Below, one piece after another: positions 57,377-64,000 of a stretch of 64,000 bases of DNA. The translations under genes were made by a program, and so were the position numbers. Numbering within the stretch: the first letter of the stretch is position 1; each line of letters begins with the position of its first letter. Origin of the DNA: Pantoea piersonii (GTDB lineage: Bacteria > Pseudomonadota > Gammaproteobacteria > Enterobacterales > Enterobacteriaceae); the NCBI RefSeq assembly GCF_003612015.1, contig NZ_RARB01000001.1, positions 62,001 through 126,000 on the forward strand, in the 5' to 3' direction. The notes below the pieces were generated by a model, which saw only the letters and a program-made list of their open reading frames with translations, had not been told where the DNA came from and searched no databases.

Positions 57377-58366
57377 ATGGTAACGCTTAACAGCCCGTTA
57401 ATTAGCGTAATTGTGCCGGTATATAATGCGGAAAACTCGATTATTCGCTGTGTTGAAAGCGTGCTGGCGCAGCGAGAGGCGCGCGTTGAACTGATTCTGG
57501 TTGACGACGGGTCGACCGACAGCTCGCCGCTGATACTGGAGAGCTGGCGCGACCATCCCCAGGTGCGCATTATTACCCAGCGTAACGCCGGCGTTTCATC
57601 GGCGCGCAATGCGGGCATTGCGGCGTCGCGCGGCGTTTATTTGCGCTTCGTCGATGCGGATGATTTTCTGCCCGACAACGCATTAAGCCTCTGCCTGTCG
57701 CTAATGAATAATGACGTTGGCCTGATTGTCGGCGAGTCGCAGCACTTTACACCGCAGGGGCGGCCTGTTGCGCGTACGTTTCCCTCTGCGGCGCGTCGCG
57801 TGCTCAGCGCCAGCGACGCTGTCAACGATCTGCTCTATTTCCATCCGCGTCACGGCATCTGCGACAAGCTCTTTAACGGCGAGCTGATTCGCGCGCATCA
57901 GCTGCGCTTTAATGAGCAGATCGCTAATTTCGAAGACCTGCTGTTTGTCATGCAGTATCTCAGCCTGCTTAAAAGCCAGCGGGTGATATGCATCAACAGC
58001 GTCATTTACAACTACGTTGAGTCTGAGAACTCGGCGACGCGCTCGTCGGTGCGCGAAAAACATTTTTCATTCGCCCGTTCATTTAGTGAAATGCAGCGGC
58101 TGCTGTCGCGCAGCAACGACAAATTTTTCTATTTCCTGCTGCTGAAGGTCTCCTCAGCCTATTTATATAAAGCCATCGTCTCAGGCGAGTTTAATTCCGC
58201 CTTTATCAACGATCATATACGCCGTTACCGTCAGGCTTTTAAAGCCTACCTCTCTTCGGGGGTCATCGTTAACGGCTGGAGCCTCTACTTCACGCTTTTT
58301 TTCTGCTCGCCGCGTCTGGTCTCCCAGCTGCGCAAGCTGGCGCAAAGCGCGGTTCGCGGAGGGTAA
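57377..58366 (+). CDS. Family 2 glycosyltransferase
   Basis: 329 residues. The GT-A domain starts ISVIVPVYNAENSIIRCVESVLAQ; nucleotide-sugar contacts [10 protein letters not shown] and metal-binding FVDADDFLPDNA are clear. No membrane segment apart from a hydrophobic C-terminal stretch. It would add a sugar to a lipid-linked glycan in the cytoplasm. First gene of a three-gene unit with a flippase (2-bp gap) and a second GT2 (16-bp gap). Confidence 0.88.
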   Translation: MVTLNSPLISVIVPVYNAENSIIRCVESVLAQREARVELILVDDGSTDSSPLILESWRDHPQVRIITQRNAGVSSARNAGIAASRGVYLRFVDADDFLPDNALSLCLSLMNNDVGLIVGESQHFTPQGRPVARTFPSAARRVLSASDAVNDLLYFHPRHGICDKLFNGELIRAHQLRFNEQIANFEDLLFVMQYLSLLKSQRVICINSVIYNYVESENSATRSSVREKHFSFARSFSEMQRLLSRSNDKFFYFLLLKVSSAYLYKAIVSGEFNSAFINDHIRRYRQAFKAYLSSGVIVNGWSLYFTLFFCSPRLVSQLRKLAQSAVRGG

Positions 58367-58368
58367 TC

Positions 58369-59658
58369 ATGAAAGATAAACTGAAGAATTCGTTGTGGAT
58401 GATCGCCGAGAAGATCATTGCGGTCTTTGGCCTGATTTTCGTTACCTCCTTCGTGGCGAAATATGTCGGGCCGACCACCTTCGGCATTATTTCCATCTCG
58501 CTGCTGGTGTTTCAGTTTTTGCAGACCGTGGCCTATATGGGCAGCGATGTCATTCTGCTGAAACGGCTGTCGCAGAATAAACACTCCGGCATCAGGCTGA
58601 TGCTCTCCGCATCGGTACTGATTTTCACGCTCTATCTGGTGCTGGCGTCGGCCGGTATGGTGATAATGCGCGCAGAGATGACCTCGCAGGCGCAGCTCTT
58701 TATTGTCGCTGCGGCCATCGCCTGCCTCTTTTCCGCCATCGATCTGGTCAACGTCTTCAACGAGGCGATGCTGAATGCGAAACTCAACGTCATCGCCAAC
58801 GCTATCGGCTTAACCATTAGCCTGACGATACGCTTCGTCATCTCATACTTCGAGCTGGATCCGCACTATCTGGCGCTGCCGATCGTGCTGGCGACCTTTA
58901 TTCCCTTTGTTATCAAGCTGGCGCTGTTCCGCCGCTATGAAGGCGCGCTGAGCACGCCGAGCCGCAAACAGCTTAAAATCTATTCACGCTATATGCTGGC
59001 GTCCGGCGGCACGCTTATCTTCTCAGTTATCGCCGTGGCGCTCTATACGCGTCTGAACCAGTTCAGTGTCAGCTATTTTCTCGGCGTTAAAGAGGCTGGC
59101 GTCTTTTCGGTGGCGTTAACGCTCTCCGGCGCCTGGGTCTTTTTGCCCAATGCGCTGCTGGCGTCGTTCTATCCCGCCTTTTTCTCTGAACGCGATCCTA
59201 AACGCGCCATCGTTAAAATTCAGCAGCTGCACCTGCTGGTAGTGGGGGTGTCGGCGCTGGTGATCGCCGCCGTCGCGCTGCTGGCACCGCCCTTTATTCA
59301 TTACTTTTACGGTCCGGCCTACCAGGATGCGGTCGCGCCTACGGTCTGGCTCTGTCTGGGCGCGATGTTCGGCCTGCTGAGCAGCGTGATGGATCGCTTT
59401 ATTATCAAATACAACGGTTACGCCTATCTGGTGAAAAAAACCTTTTTCGTGCTGCTGATTTGCCTGGTTTCTTCTGCTGTTCTGGTGCCGCTCTATGGCC
59501 TGACCGGCGCAGCCTTTAGCGTTATTTTGACCGAACTGCTCTCGTTCACGCTGCTGAATTACTTTTTTGCCGCCCAACCGATGTTAACCATTCATCGTTC
59601 TTTTTTCAGTCCTAAAAAAATATGGTTTTTATTAAACGACGCTAAAACCCTCAGATAG
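58369..59658 (+). CDS. Wzx-type polysaccharide flippase
   Basis: 429-residue integral membrane protein of the MOP/MATE superfamily with about 12 hydrophobic segments; it begins LKNSLWMIAEKIIAVFGLIFVTSFVAKYVGPTTFGIIS, the conserved first helix and YLGPxxFGxxS-like loop of oligosaccharide flippases. It would move a lipid-linked oligosaccharide to the periplasm. Together with the two flanking glycosyltransferases it forms a compact surface-glycan operon lacking a polymerase and chain-length regulator. Confidence 0.85.
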   Translation: MKDKLKNSLWMIAEKIIAVFGLIFVTSFVAKYVGPTTFGIISISLLVFQFLQTVAYMGSDVILLKRLSQNKHSGIRLMLSASVLIFTLYLVLASAGMVIMRAEMTSQAQLFIVAAAIACLFSAIDLVNVFNEAMLNAKLNVIANAIGLTISLTIRFVISYFELDPHYLALPIVLATFIPFVIKLALFRRYEGALSTPSRKQLKIYSRYMLASGGTLIFSVIAVALYTRLNQFSVSYFLGVKEAGVFSVALTLSGAWVFLPNALLASFYPAFFSERDPKRAIVKIQQLHLLVVGVSALVIAAVALLAPPFIHYFYGPAYQDAVAPTVWLCLGAMFGLLSSVMDRFIIKYNGYAYLVKKTFFVLLICLVSSAVLVPLYGLTGAAFSVILTELLSFTLLNYFFAAQPMLTIHRSFFSPKKIWFLLNDAKTLR

Positions 59659-59674
59659 TTAAGAGGAATGAAAA

Positions 59675-60670
59675 ATGATATCTACACCCAAGTTCAGCAT
59701 TATTATTCCCGCGTGGAATGCGCAAAAAACATTGAGAAGAACATTAATCAGTGTTTTACAGCAGACCTGCGACGATTATGAAGTGATAGTGGTTAATGAC
59801 GGCAGCACCGACGGCACCGCCGCGTTGCTGGAGGAATTTAGCTACCAGCAGAATATTCACGTTATCAGTCAGCCGAATGGCGGCGTCAGCGCGGCGCGTA
59901 ATCGCGCACTGAAGCAGGCGCAGGGGGATTTTATTCTTTTCCTCGACGCTGACGACTGGGTTGACGAGCACTTTCTCGCCAGCTTTCAGCAGTCGCTGGA
60001 TAACAGCCACGGCAGGCCGGTAGACTTAATCGTCGGCAACCTGGTCGACGATCGTATCGGCAGCATCCGTAAATATGGCTATTTTGCGGCGCAGGAGATG
60101 CCTTATCTGCTGGGCGAACTGGAGATGAGCGACAATATCGGTTATCTGCACAACAAGTGTTACAGTCGACGCGTAATTGAGGTGAATAATCTCCATTTTC
60201 TTGAGGGGATCTCCATGAGCGAAGATCTGTTGTTCAACCTCAAGTACTTTTACAACGTCAGTAACTGTCTGGTGATCGACAGCACAGCCTACCATTACGA
60301 GAACGTGATGGATTCGCTGTCAAAGAAGCGTGTTCAGTACAACGAACTCAAGGAGCGCAAGCAGTTTCTGACCGGCCTGTATGACACCATCATGAATAAG
60401 TATACGCACCGCGATCTCGACTACTTTCTGAAAGGCGTCTCTAAGCGGGTACTGGCGCTGGATATGCAGATAGTGACGTCGATGTATCACGACTCCTTTA
60501 CGCACAATGAAATCTCACGCGAAATTAATGAGATTAAACGCGGCAAATATTCGAAAGGAATTTTTATCCTGCTGAACCGCAATGAAAAACTGAAATATAT
60601 TATTATGAATTTCAATAGCTTTGCGGCTTATTACTGTCTTTACGCCCTGTATAAGGCGCGCGCTTTTTAA
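59675..60670 (+). CDS. Family 2 glycosyltransferase
   Basis: 331 residues. GT-A domain FSIIIPAWNAQKTLRRTLISVLQQ with VVNDGSTDGTAALLEEF, NGGVSAARNRALKQAQGDFI and the metal-binding FLDADDWVDEHF. The C-terminal third is helical and ends with a short hydrophobic segment (IIMNFNSFAAYYCLYALY). Third gene of the GT-flippase-GT operon; AAGAGGAATG precedes its ATG. The sugar donor cannot be inferred. Confidence 0.88.
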   Translation: MISTPKFSIIIPAWNAQKTLRRTLISVLQQTCDDYEVIVVNDGSTDGTAALLEEFSYQQNIHVISQPNGGVSAARNRALKQAQGDFILFLDADDWVDEHFLASFQQSLDNSHGRPVDLIVGNLVDDRIGSIRKYGYFAAQEMPYLLGELEMSDNIGYLHNKCYSRRVIEVNNLHFLEGISMSEDLLFNLKYFYNVSNCLVIDSTAYHYENVMDSLSKKRVQYNELKERKQFLTGLYDTIMNKYTHRDLDYFLKGVSKRVLALDMQIVTSMYHDSFTHNEISREINEIKRGKYSKGIFILLNRNEKLKYIIMNFNSFAAYYCLYALYKARAF

Positions 60671-60737
60671 TGGATGTATTTCATCCGCTACACACGACCG
60701 GATTTTACGTTTCTCTGGCTTATTATCGTTAATCACG

Positions 60738-60763
60738 TCGGGCGGCCCGCAACGGCCGCCCGA
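60738..60763. terminator. GC-rich hairpin between convergent glycosyltransferase and MCP genes
   Basis: TCGGGCGGCC (60738-60747) pairs perfectly with GGCCGCCCGA (60754-60763). No T-run on either strand; candidate shared transcription barrier. Confidence 0.6.
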
Positions 60764-60774
60764 TGCTGAATCGC

Positions 60775-62343
60775 TTACTGAGCGGGGCGCAGCGCGCCGG
60801 TTTTAAACACGCTCATCGCCTGCGCCATACGTTCCGCCTGATCCTGCAACGCCTGCGAGGCAGCCGAAGCTTCCTGTACCAGTGCGGCATTCTGCTGCGT
60901 CACCGCTTCCATCTGGGTAATCGCCATATTGATTTCGCTGATGCCGGTGCTCTGCTCGCTGCTGGCGATAGTGATTTCGCTCATGATGCCCGCCACGCTA
61001 TTCACGCTGTTGACCACTTCGCCGATGGTTGAGCCCGCGTGGGAAACCAGCCTGCTGCCTTCATCCACTTTCATCACGGAATCTTCAATCAGCAGTTTGA
61101 TCTCTTTCGCCGCCGACGCTGAGCGCTGCGCCAGATTACGCACTTCGCTCGCCACTACGGCAAAACCGCGTCCCTGTTCGCCCGCGCGCGCCGCTTCGAC
61201 GGCAGCGTTAAGCGACAGAATATTGGTCTGGAAGGCGATAGAGTCGATCACGCTGATAATGTCGACAATTTTCTTCGACGACAGCGCAATGGCCTCCATC
61301 TTCTCGATGACCTGTTCCATCACCACGCCGCCTTCACGCGCCACGGCGGACGTCGTCGCGACCAGCTGATTGGCTTCACGCGCGTTGTCGGCATTGTGCT
61401 TCACGGTAGAGGTCATCTGCTCCATCGCCGAGGCAGTTTCTTCCAGCGAGCTCGCCTGCTGTTCGGTACGGGTAGAGAGATCCAGGTTGCCGCTGGAGAT
61501 CTGGTTCGACGCGACGGCGATGGTATCGGAGCCGGTGCGGACTTCGGTCACAATGCTCAGCAGATTGTCGTTCATTTGCTGCAGCGCGCGCATCAGCACG
61601 CCGGTTTCATCGCGACTGTCGATAGTGATTTTTGAGCTGAGATCGCCCGCGGCGACGCGCTCGGCGACGCCAACCGCTTCGGTGAGCGGGCGCACGATTG
61701 AGCGAGTCAGGTAAATGCCCAGCAGAATCGAGGCGACGATCGCCAGTGCGGCGCAGACCAGCGTAATCATTATTGCGGTGCTGGCGGCGCTGACAATGGT
61801 GCGGCCTTCGTTGCGCAGCTGTAAATCCTGCGAGTTGGCGAACTTCTCTGCGCCCTCAAGGAAAGCATTCTGGGCTGGCGTCATGGTTTTCAGCGCATAG
61901 ACGCCGGCGTTTTCGAAATCACCCGCTTTCACCAGCGCGATCAGCGCGCTTTTCGCGGTTTCGAATTGCTTGCCCGCTTCAATCAGACCCTGGATTTTCT
62001 TTTTGCCGACGGCAGTAACCTGAATGGCGGCGATGCGGTTCATTGCGGTATTGGTGCGCTGGGTCGCTTCATCAAGCTGGCCGTAGCGTTTGACGTTTCT
62101 GTCCGGATGCGGGGTGTCGATGACCAGCCCGCGCAGGTACTTAATCTGATCGTTGACGCCGTCACGCACGTCAAAGGCGAGACGCACTTTGACGTAGCGG
62201 TCGTCAACGATAGCGGAAATGCCGCTGTTAATGCTCTGGATTTTGCTGACGGTTGTTATCCCAATGATCACCATCAACACCACCACAATGCCGAAGGCGA
62301 CGCCAAGCCGGACGCCGACCTTCATATTTTTTAAACTCCACAT
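60775..62343 (-). CDS. Methyl-accepting chemotaxis protein
   Basis: 522-residue chemoreceptor: N-terminal membrane segment ([17 protein letters not shown]), a periplasmic four-helix-bundle ligand domain (about 35-190), a second membrane segment ([23 protein letters not shown]), HAMP domain ([26 protein letters not shown]) and the signalling tip [44 protein letters not shown]. It lacks the C-terminal NWETF-type pentapeptide that binds CheR/CheB (it ends ALRPAQ). Ligand unknown. A FliA promoter lies about 130 bp upstream. ATG 62343 has GGAG in front; an inner ATG at 62325 is possible. Confidence 0.95.
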   Translation of the reverse strand: MWSLKNMKVGVRLGVAFGIVVVLMVIIGITTVSKIQSINSGISAIVDDRYVKVRLAFDVRDGVNDQIKYLRGLVIDTPHPDRNVKRYGQLDEATQRTNTAMNRIAAIQVTAVGKKKIQGLIEAGKQFETAKSALIALVKAGDFENAGVYALKTMTPAQNAFLEGAEKFANSQDLQLRNEGRTIVSAASTAIMITLVCAALAIVASILLGIYLTRSIVRPLTEAVGVAERVAAGDLSSKITIDSRDETGVLMRALQQMNDNLLSIVTEVRTGSDTIAVASNQISSGNLDLSTRTEQQASSLEETASAMEQMTSTVKHNADNAREANQLVATTSAVAREGGVVMEQVIEKMEAIALSSKKIVDIISVIDSIAFQTNILSLNAAVEAARAGEQGRGFAVVASEVRNLAQRSASAAKEIKLLIEDSVMKVDEGSRLVSHAGSTIGEVVNSVNSVAGIMSEITIASSEQSTGISEINMAITQMEAVTQQNAALVQEASAASQALQDQAERMAQAMSVFKTGALRPAQ

Positions 62344-62473
62344 CTCTGTTCTCCCCGCGATTACATAAAATGTTCTGCTTCAATAGTTAAGTTTTTAACG
62401 CCTGTGTGTGACCAGTCTGCGCCGGACTCCCAGGCCGCACGATAACGGCTAAGAATGAGAGCTGGCGCACAGG

Positions 62474-62500
62474 TTATCGGATGTTTTTGTTTTGACTTTA
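62474..62500 (-). promoter_or_regulatory. FliA (sigma-28) promoter of the chemoreceptor gene
   Basis: Minus strand TAAAGTCA, 11 bp, TCCGATAA. The flagellar consensus is TAAAGTTT-N11-GCCGATAA; 13 of 16 positions match with exact spacing. The leader to the ATG is about 120 nt. Confidence 0.85.
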
Positions 62501-62700
62501 ATTTTTTCCGAGCGTTTTCTGGCCGGCGTAGCGGCATAAAGGACGCGCCGGGCGCTTATCATTAGCGGCGGAGAGGATCAGAAGACCTTAGCGAGCTATC
62601 AGATTAATCAGACTAAGCAGTTGAATCTGGTCCGTTAAGCAGCAGGCGAGCAAGGGCAGGCGCTGATGAGGCCATCAGAGCGAAAGCAGGGGGGAAGCGA

Positions 62701-62737
62701 AACAGAAAAGGAACACGCGACGGGGCGTCGCGTGTTC
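62701..62737 (-). terminator. Terminator of cheV
   Basis: Minus strand GAACACGCGACG pairs with CGTCGCGTGTTC around a 3-nt loop and is followed by CTTTTCTGTT. The remainder of 62344-62745 holds the MCP promoter and no gene that I can support. Confidence 0.85.
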
Positions 62738-62745
62738 AGCGAGCA

Positions 62746-63708
62746 TCAGGGCGCTTTTTCCAGCACGCTGTGGATCACGGAGGAGAGTTCATTAATTTCG
62801 AATTTCGCGACGTAGCCGTCCGCGCCGACTTTACGCACATGGTCTTCGTTGGCGCTGCCGGAGAGCGAAGAGTGGATCACGACCGGAATGCGCTTCAGCG
62901 CCTCTTCGCGCTTGATATTGCGCGTCAGGGTAAAGCCATCCATCTCCGGCATTTCGAGATCGGTCAGCACCAGCGCAATTTTGTCGTGAATCGACTCGCC
63001 CGCCGCCTGCGCCGCTTCGGTCATCTCTTTGATCTTCAGCCAGGCTTCAAGTCCGGTGTTATGCATCAGCGCCGGAATGCCCATGCTTTTCAGGCCCTGC
63101 TCCAGCAGCTGACGCGCCACTTTCGAGTCCTCAGCCACAATAGCCACCGCGCCCGGCTTGATCTTAAAGCTGCGCACGATTTCCGGCGCCGGCTCGTCGC
63201 CGCGCACCGACGGGATCACGTCATACAGGATCTGTTCAACGTCGAGCATCATCGCCAGGTTATTGCTGCCTTTGTCATCTTCGAGGCAGGCGATACTGGT
63301 GATATTGCGGCCGCCAATGCCTTTTTCAGCGGTATGCACCTGGCTCCAGTCGAGGCGCACAATATTATCGACCGACTCTACGGCGAAGGCCTGCGTATTA
63401 CGCGCATACTCGGTAACCAGCAACAGGTTCAGGCCAGTCTCCGGCGTACAGCCTGCGACCGCTGGCAGATCAATGACCGGGATAAACTGACCGCGAATAT
63501 TGGTCATGCCCAGCAGCGGCGAACGCATGCCCGCAGCGCGGGTGATCGGCTGCATCGGCACGATTTCACGCAGTTTGAAAACGTTAATGCCGAACAGTTC
63601 GGATTTCCCTTTAGCCTGATCGGTGCCCAGGCGGAACAGCAGCAGTTCAAAGCGGTTTGATAACGCCAGATTTGCTCTTTCATCTATCTCTTTTTGAAAA
63701 TTATCCAT
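62746..63708 (-). CDS. cheV: Chemotaxis coupling/response-regulator protein CheV
   Basis: 320 residues combining an N-terminal CheW domain (ELLLFRLG...FGINVFKLREIVPM, GMTNIRGQFIPVIDLP) with a C-terminal receiver domain (VAIVAEDSKVARQLL, phospho-acceptor Asp in LVLTDLEMPEMDG, conserved Lys in GYVAKFEI). It couples receptors to CheA and adjusts adaptation; present in Salmonella and Erwiniaceae, absent from E. coli K-12. I chose ATG 63708 (MDNFQKEIDERANLALSNRFE) by family alignment; the frame is open to 63900 but the extension covers the FliA promoter. Confidence 0.93.
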   Translation of the reverse strand: MDNFQKEIDERANLALSNRFELLLFRLGTDQAKGKSELFGINVFKLREIVPMQPITRAAGMRSPLLGMTNIRGQFIPVIDLPAVAGCTPETGLNLLLVTEYARNTQAFAVESVDNIVRLDWSQVHTAEKGIGGRNITSIACLEDDKGSNNLAMMLDVEQILYDVIPSVRGDEPAPEIVRSFKIKPGAVAIVAEDSKVARQLLEQGLKSMGIPALMHNTGLEAWLKIKEMTEAAQAAGESIHDKIALVLTDLEMPEMDGFTLTRNIKREEALKRIPVVIHSSLSGSANEDHVRKVGADGYVAKFEINELSSVIHSVLEKAP

Positions 63709-63763
63709 CGTTGGCTCTGCCTTGCTGCCGCCTGTTGCGCGGCGATAGTGGGTGTTAAGAGCG

Positions 63764-63790
63764 TTATCGGCACGGTTCACAAAAAAGTAA
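63764..63790 (-). promoter_or_regulatory. FliA (sigma-28) promoter of cheV
   Basis: Minus strand TTACTTTT, 11 bp, GCCGATAA. The -10 element is a perfect match and the -35 matches 5 of 8. It lies 56 bp upstream of the chosen start, which supports that start over the longer frame. Confidence 0.8.
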
Positions 63791-63886
63791 GAGGCAGTGG
63801 TGAAAAATAGATCGACCAGGCGGTTAGCGATTCTTGTGCCAGGCTTAACGGGTAACAACGGAAAAATTTCACTAAAGGAGCGCACC

Positions 63887-64000
63887 ATGAAAAAAGTCAT
63901 GACGTTTACGCTGTTGGCCTTGTTGAGTTTACCGGCGCTGGCCGAGAAGGGCGGTTTTGAAGCGGGCGCGACGCCGCCGCCGCAGAAAAAGCAGGATGCA
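63887..64000 (+). CDS. Exported protein, N-terminal part (possibly YgiW/YdeI OB-fold family)
   Basis: Runs off the window after 38 codons. AAGGAG precedes the ATG. A signal peptide is clear (MKKVMTFTLLALLSLPALA), followed by EKGGFEAGATPPPQKKQDA. The short GGF-type start after the signal resembles the periplasmic YgiW/YdeI stress proteins, but too little is present to be sure. Confidence 0.6.
   Translation, partial: MKKVMTFTLLALLSLPALAEKGGFEAGATPPPQKKQDA

Overview
The window is chromosomal DNA of an Enterobacterales bacterium. Family Erwiniaceae (Pantoea, Mixta or Erwinia type) is the best fit: the proteins are close to E. coli K-12 homologues recalled from memory, the backbone is GC-rich, a CheV-type coupling protein is present, and an EPS-depolymerase-like phage tailspike resembles those of Erwinia phages. 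The genus assignment is inference; I could not run a search.

Layout. (1) 1-16,838 is an E. coli-like backbone block: the end of recD, argA behind a pair of ARG boxes, amiC, three tandem initiator tRNA genes, mltA, tcdA, csdE/csdA, ygdI, the sRNA GcvB divergent from gcvA, ygdD-rlmM, xni, ppnN, queF, syd, the sRNA CsrB with a UvrY box upstream, and yqcC-truC-yqcA. (2) 16,883-26,004 is a merged galactarate/glucarate cluster: garD divergent from gudP-gudX-gudD-garL-garR-garK, which gives transport plus the whole route to 2-phosphoglycerate. (3) 26,222-29,813 is a ribose-type ABC transporter of unknown substrate with a palindromic operator candidate. (4) 30,073-44,432 is pepD, gpt, frsA, crl, a 1,992-residue autotransporter, phoE (with a Pho box) and proBA. 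In E. coli this block lies far from block 1, so a rearrangement junction lies near the ABC operon.

(5) 44,794-54,850 is the accessory region. Left of tRNA-Thr(CGU), thrW, is a compact phage-derived cassette: an HTH-S24 repressor, a small basic protein, a T4-type lysozyme, a holin, overlapping Rz/Rz1 spanins and a tailspike, with a terminator. It has no head, tail-assembly, replication or integration genes. Right of thrW is the scar of a P22/Sf6-like serotype-converting prophage: exact 100-bp direct repeats (49,686-49,785 and 54,751-54,850), a wrecked integrase, a broken Arc-like repressor, and an intact four-gene gtr operon for O-antigen modification that includes an unrecognised periplasmic protein.

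(6) 55,121-64,000 holds a secreted alpha/beta hydrolase, a hot-dog thioesterase, a glycosyltransferase-flippase-glycosyltransferase operon, and a chemotaxis receptor and cheV, each behind a FliA (sigma-28) promoter. The window ends at the start of a small exported protein.

The most interesting loci are the lysis-plus-depolymerase cassette with its own repressor, the reduced serotype-conversion island with its extra gene and a 30-codon membrane ORF, and the giant autotransporter with an EF-hand loop.
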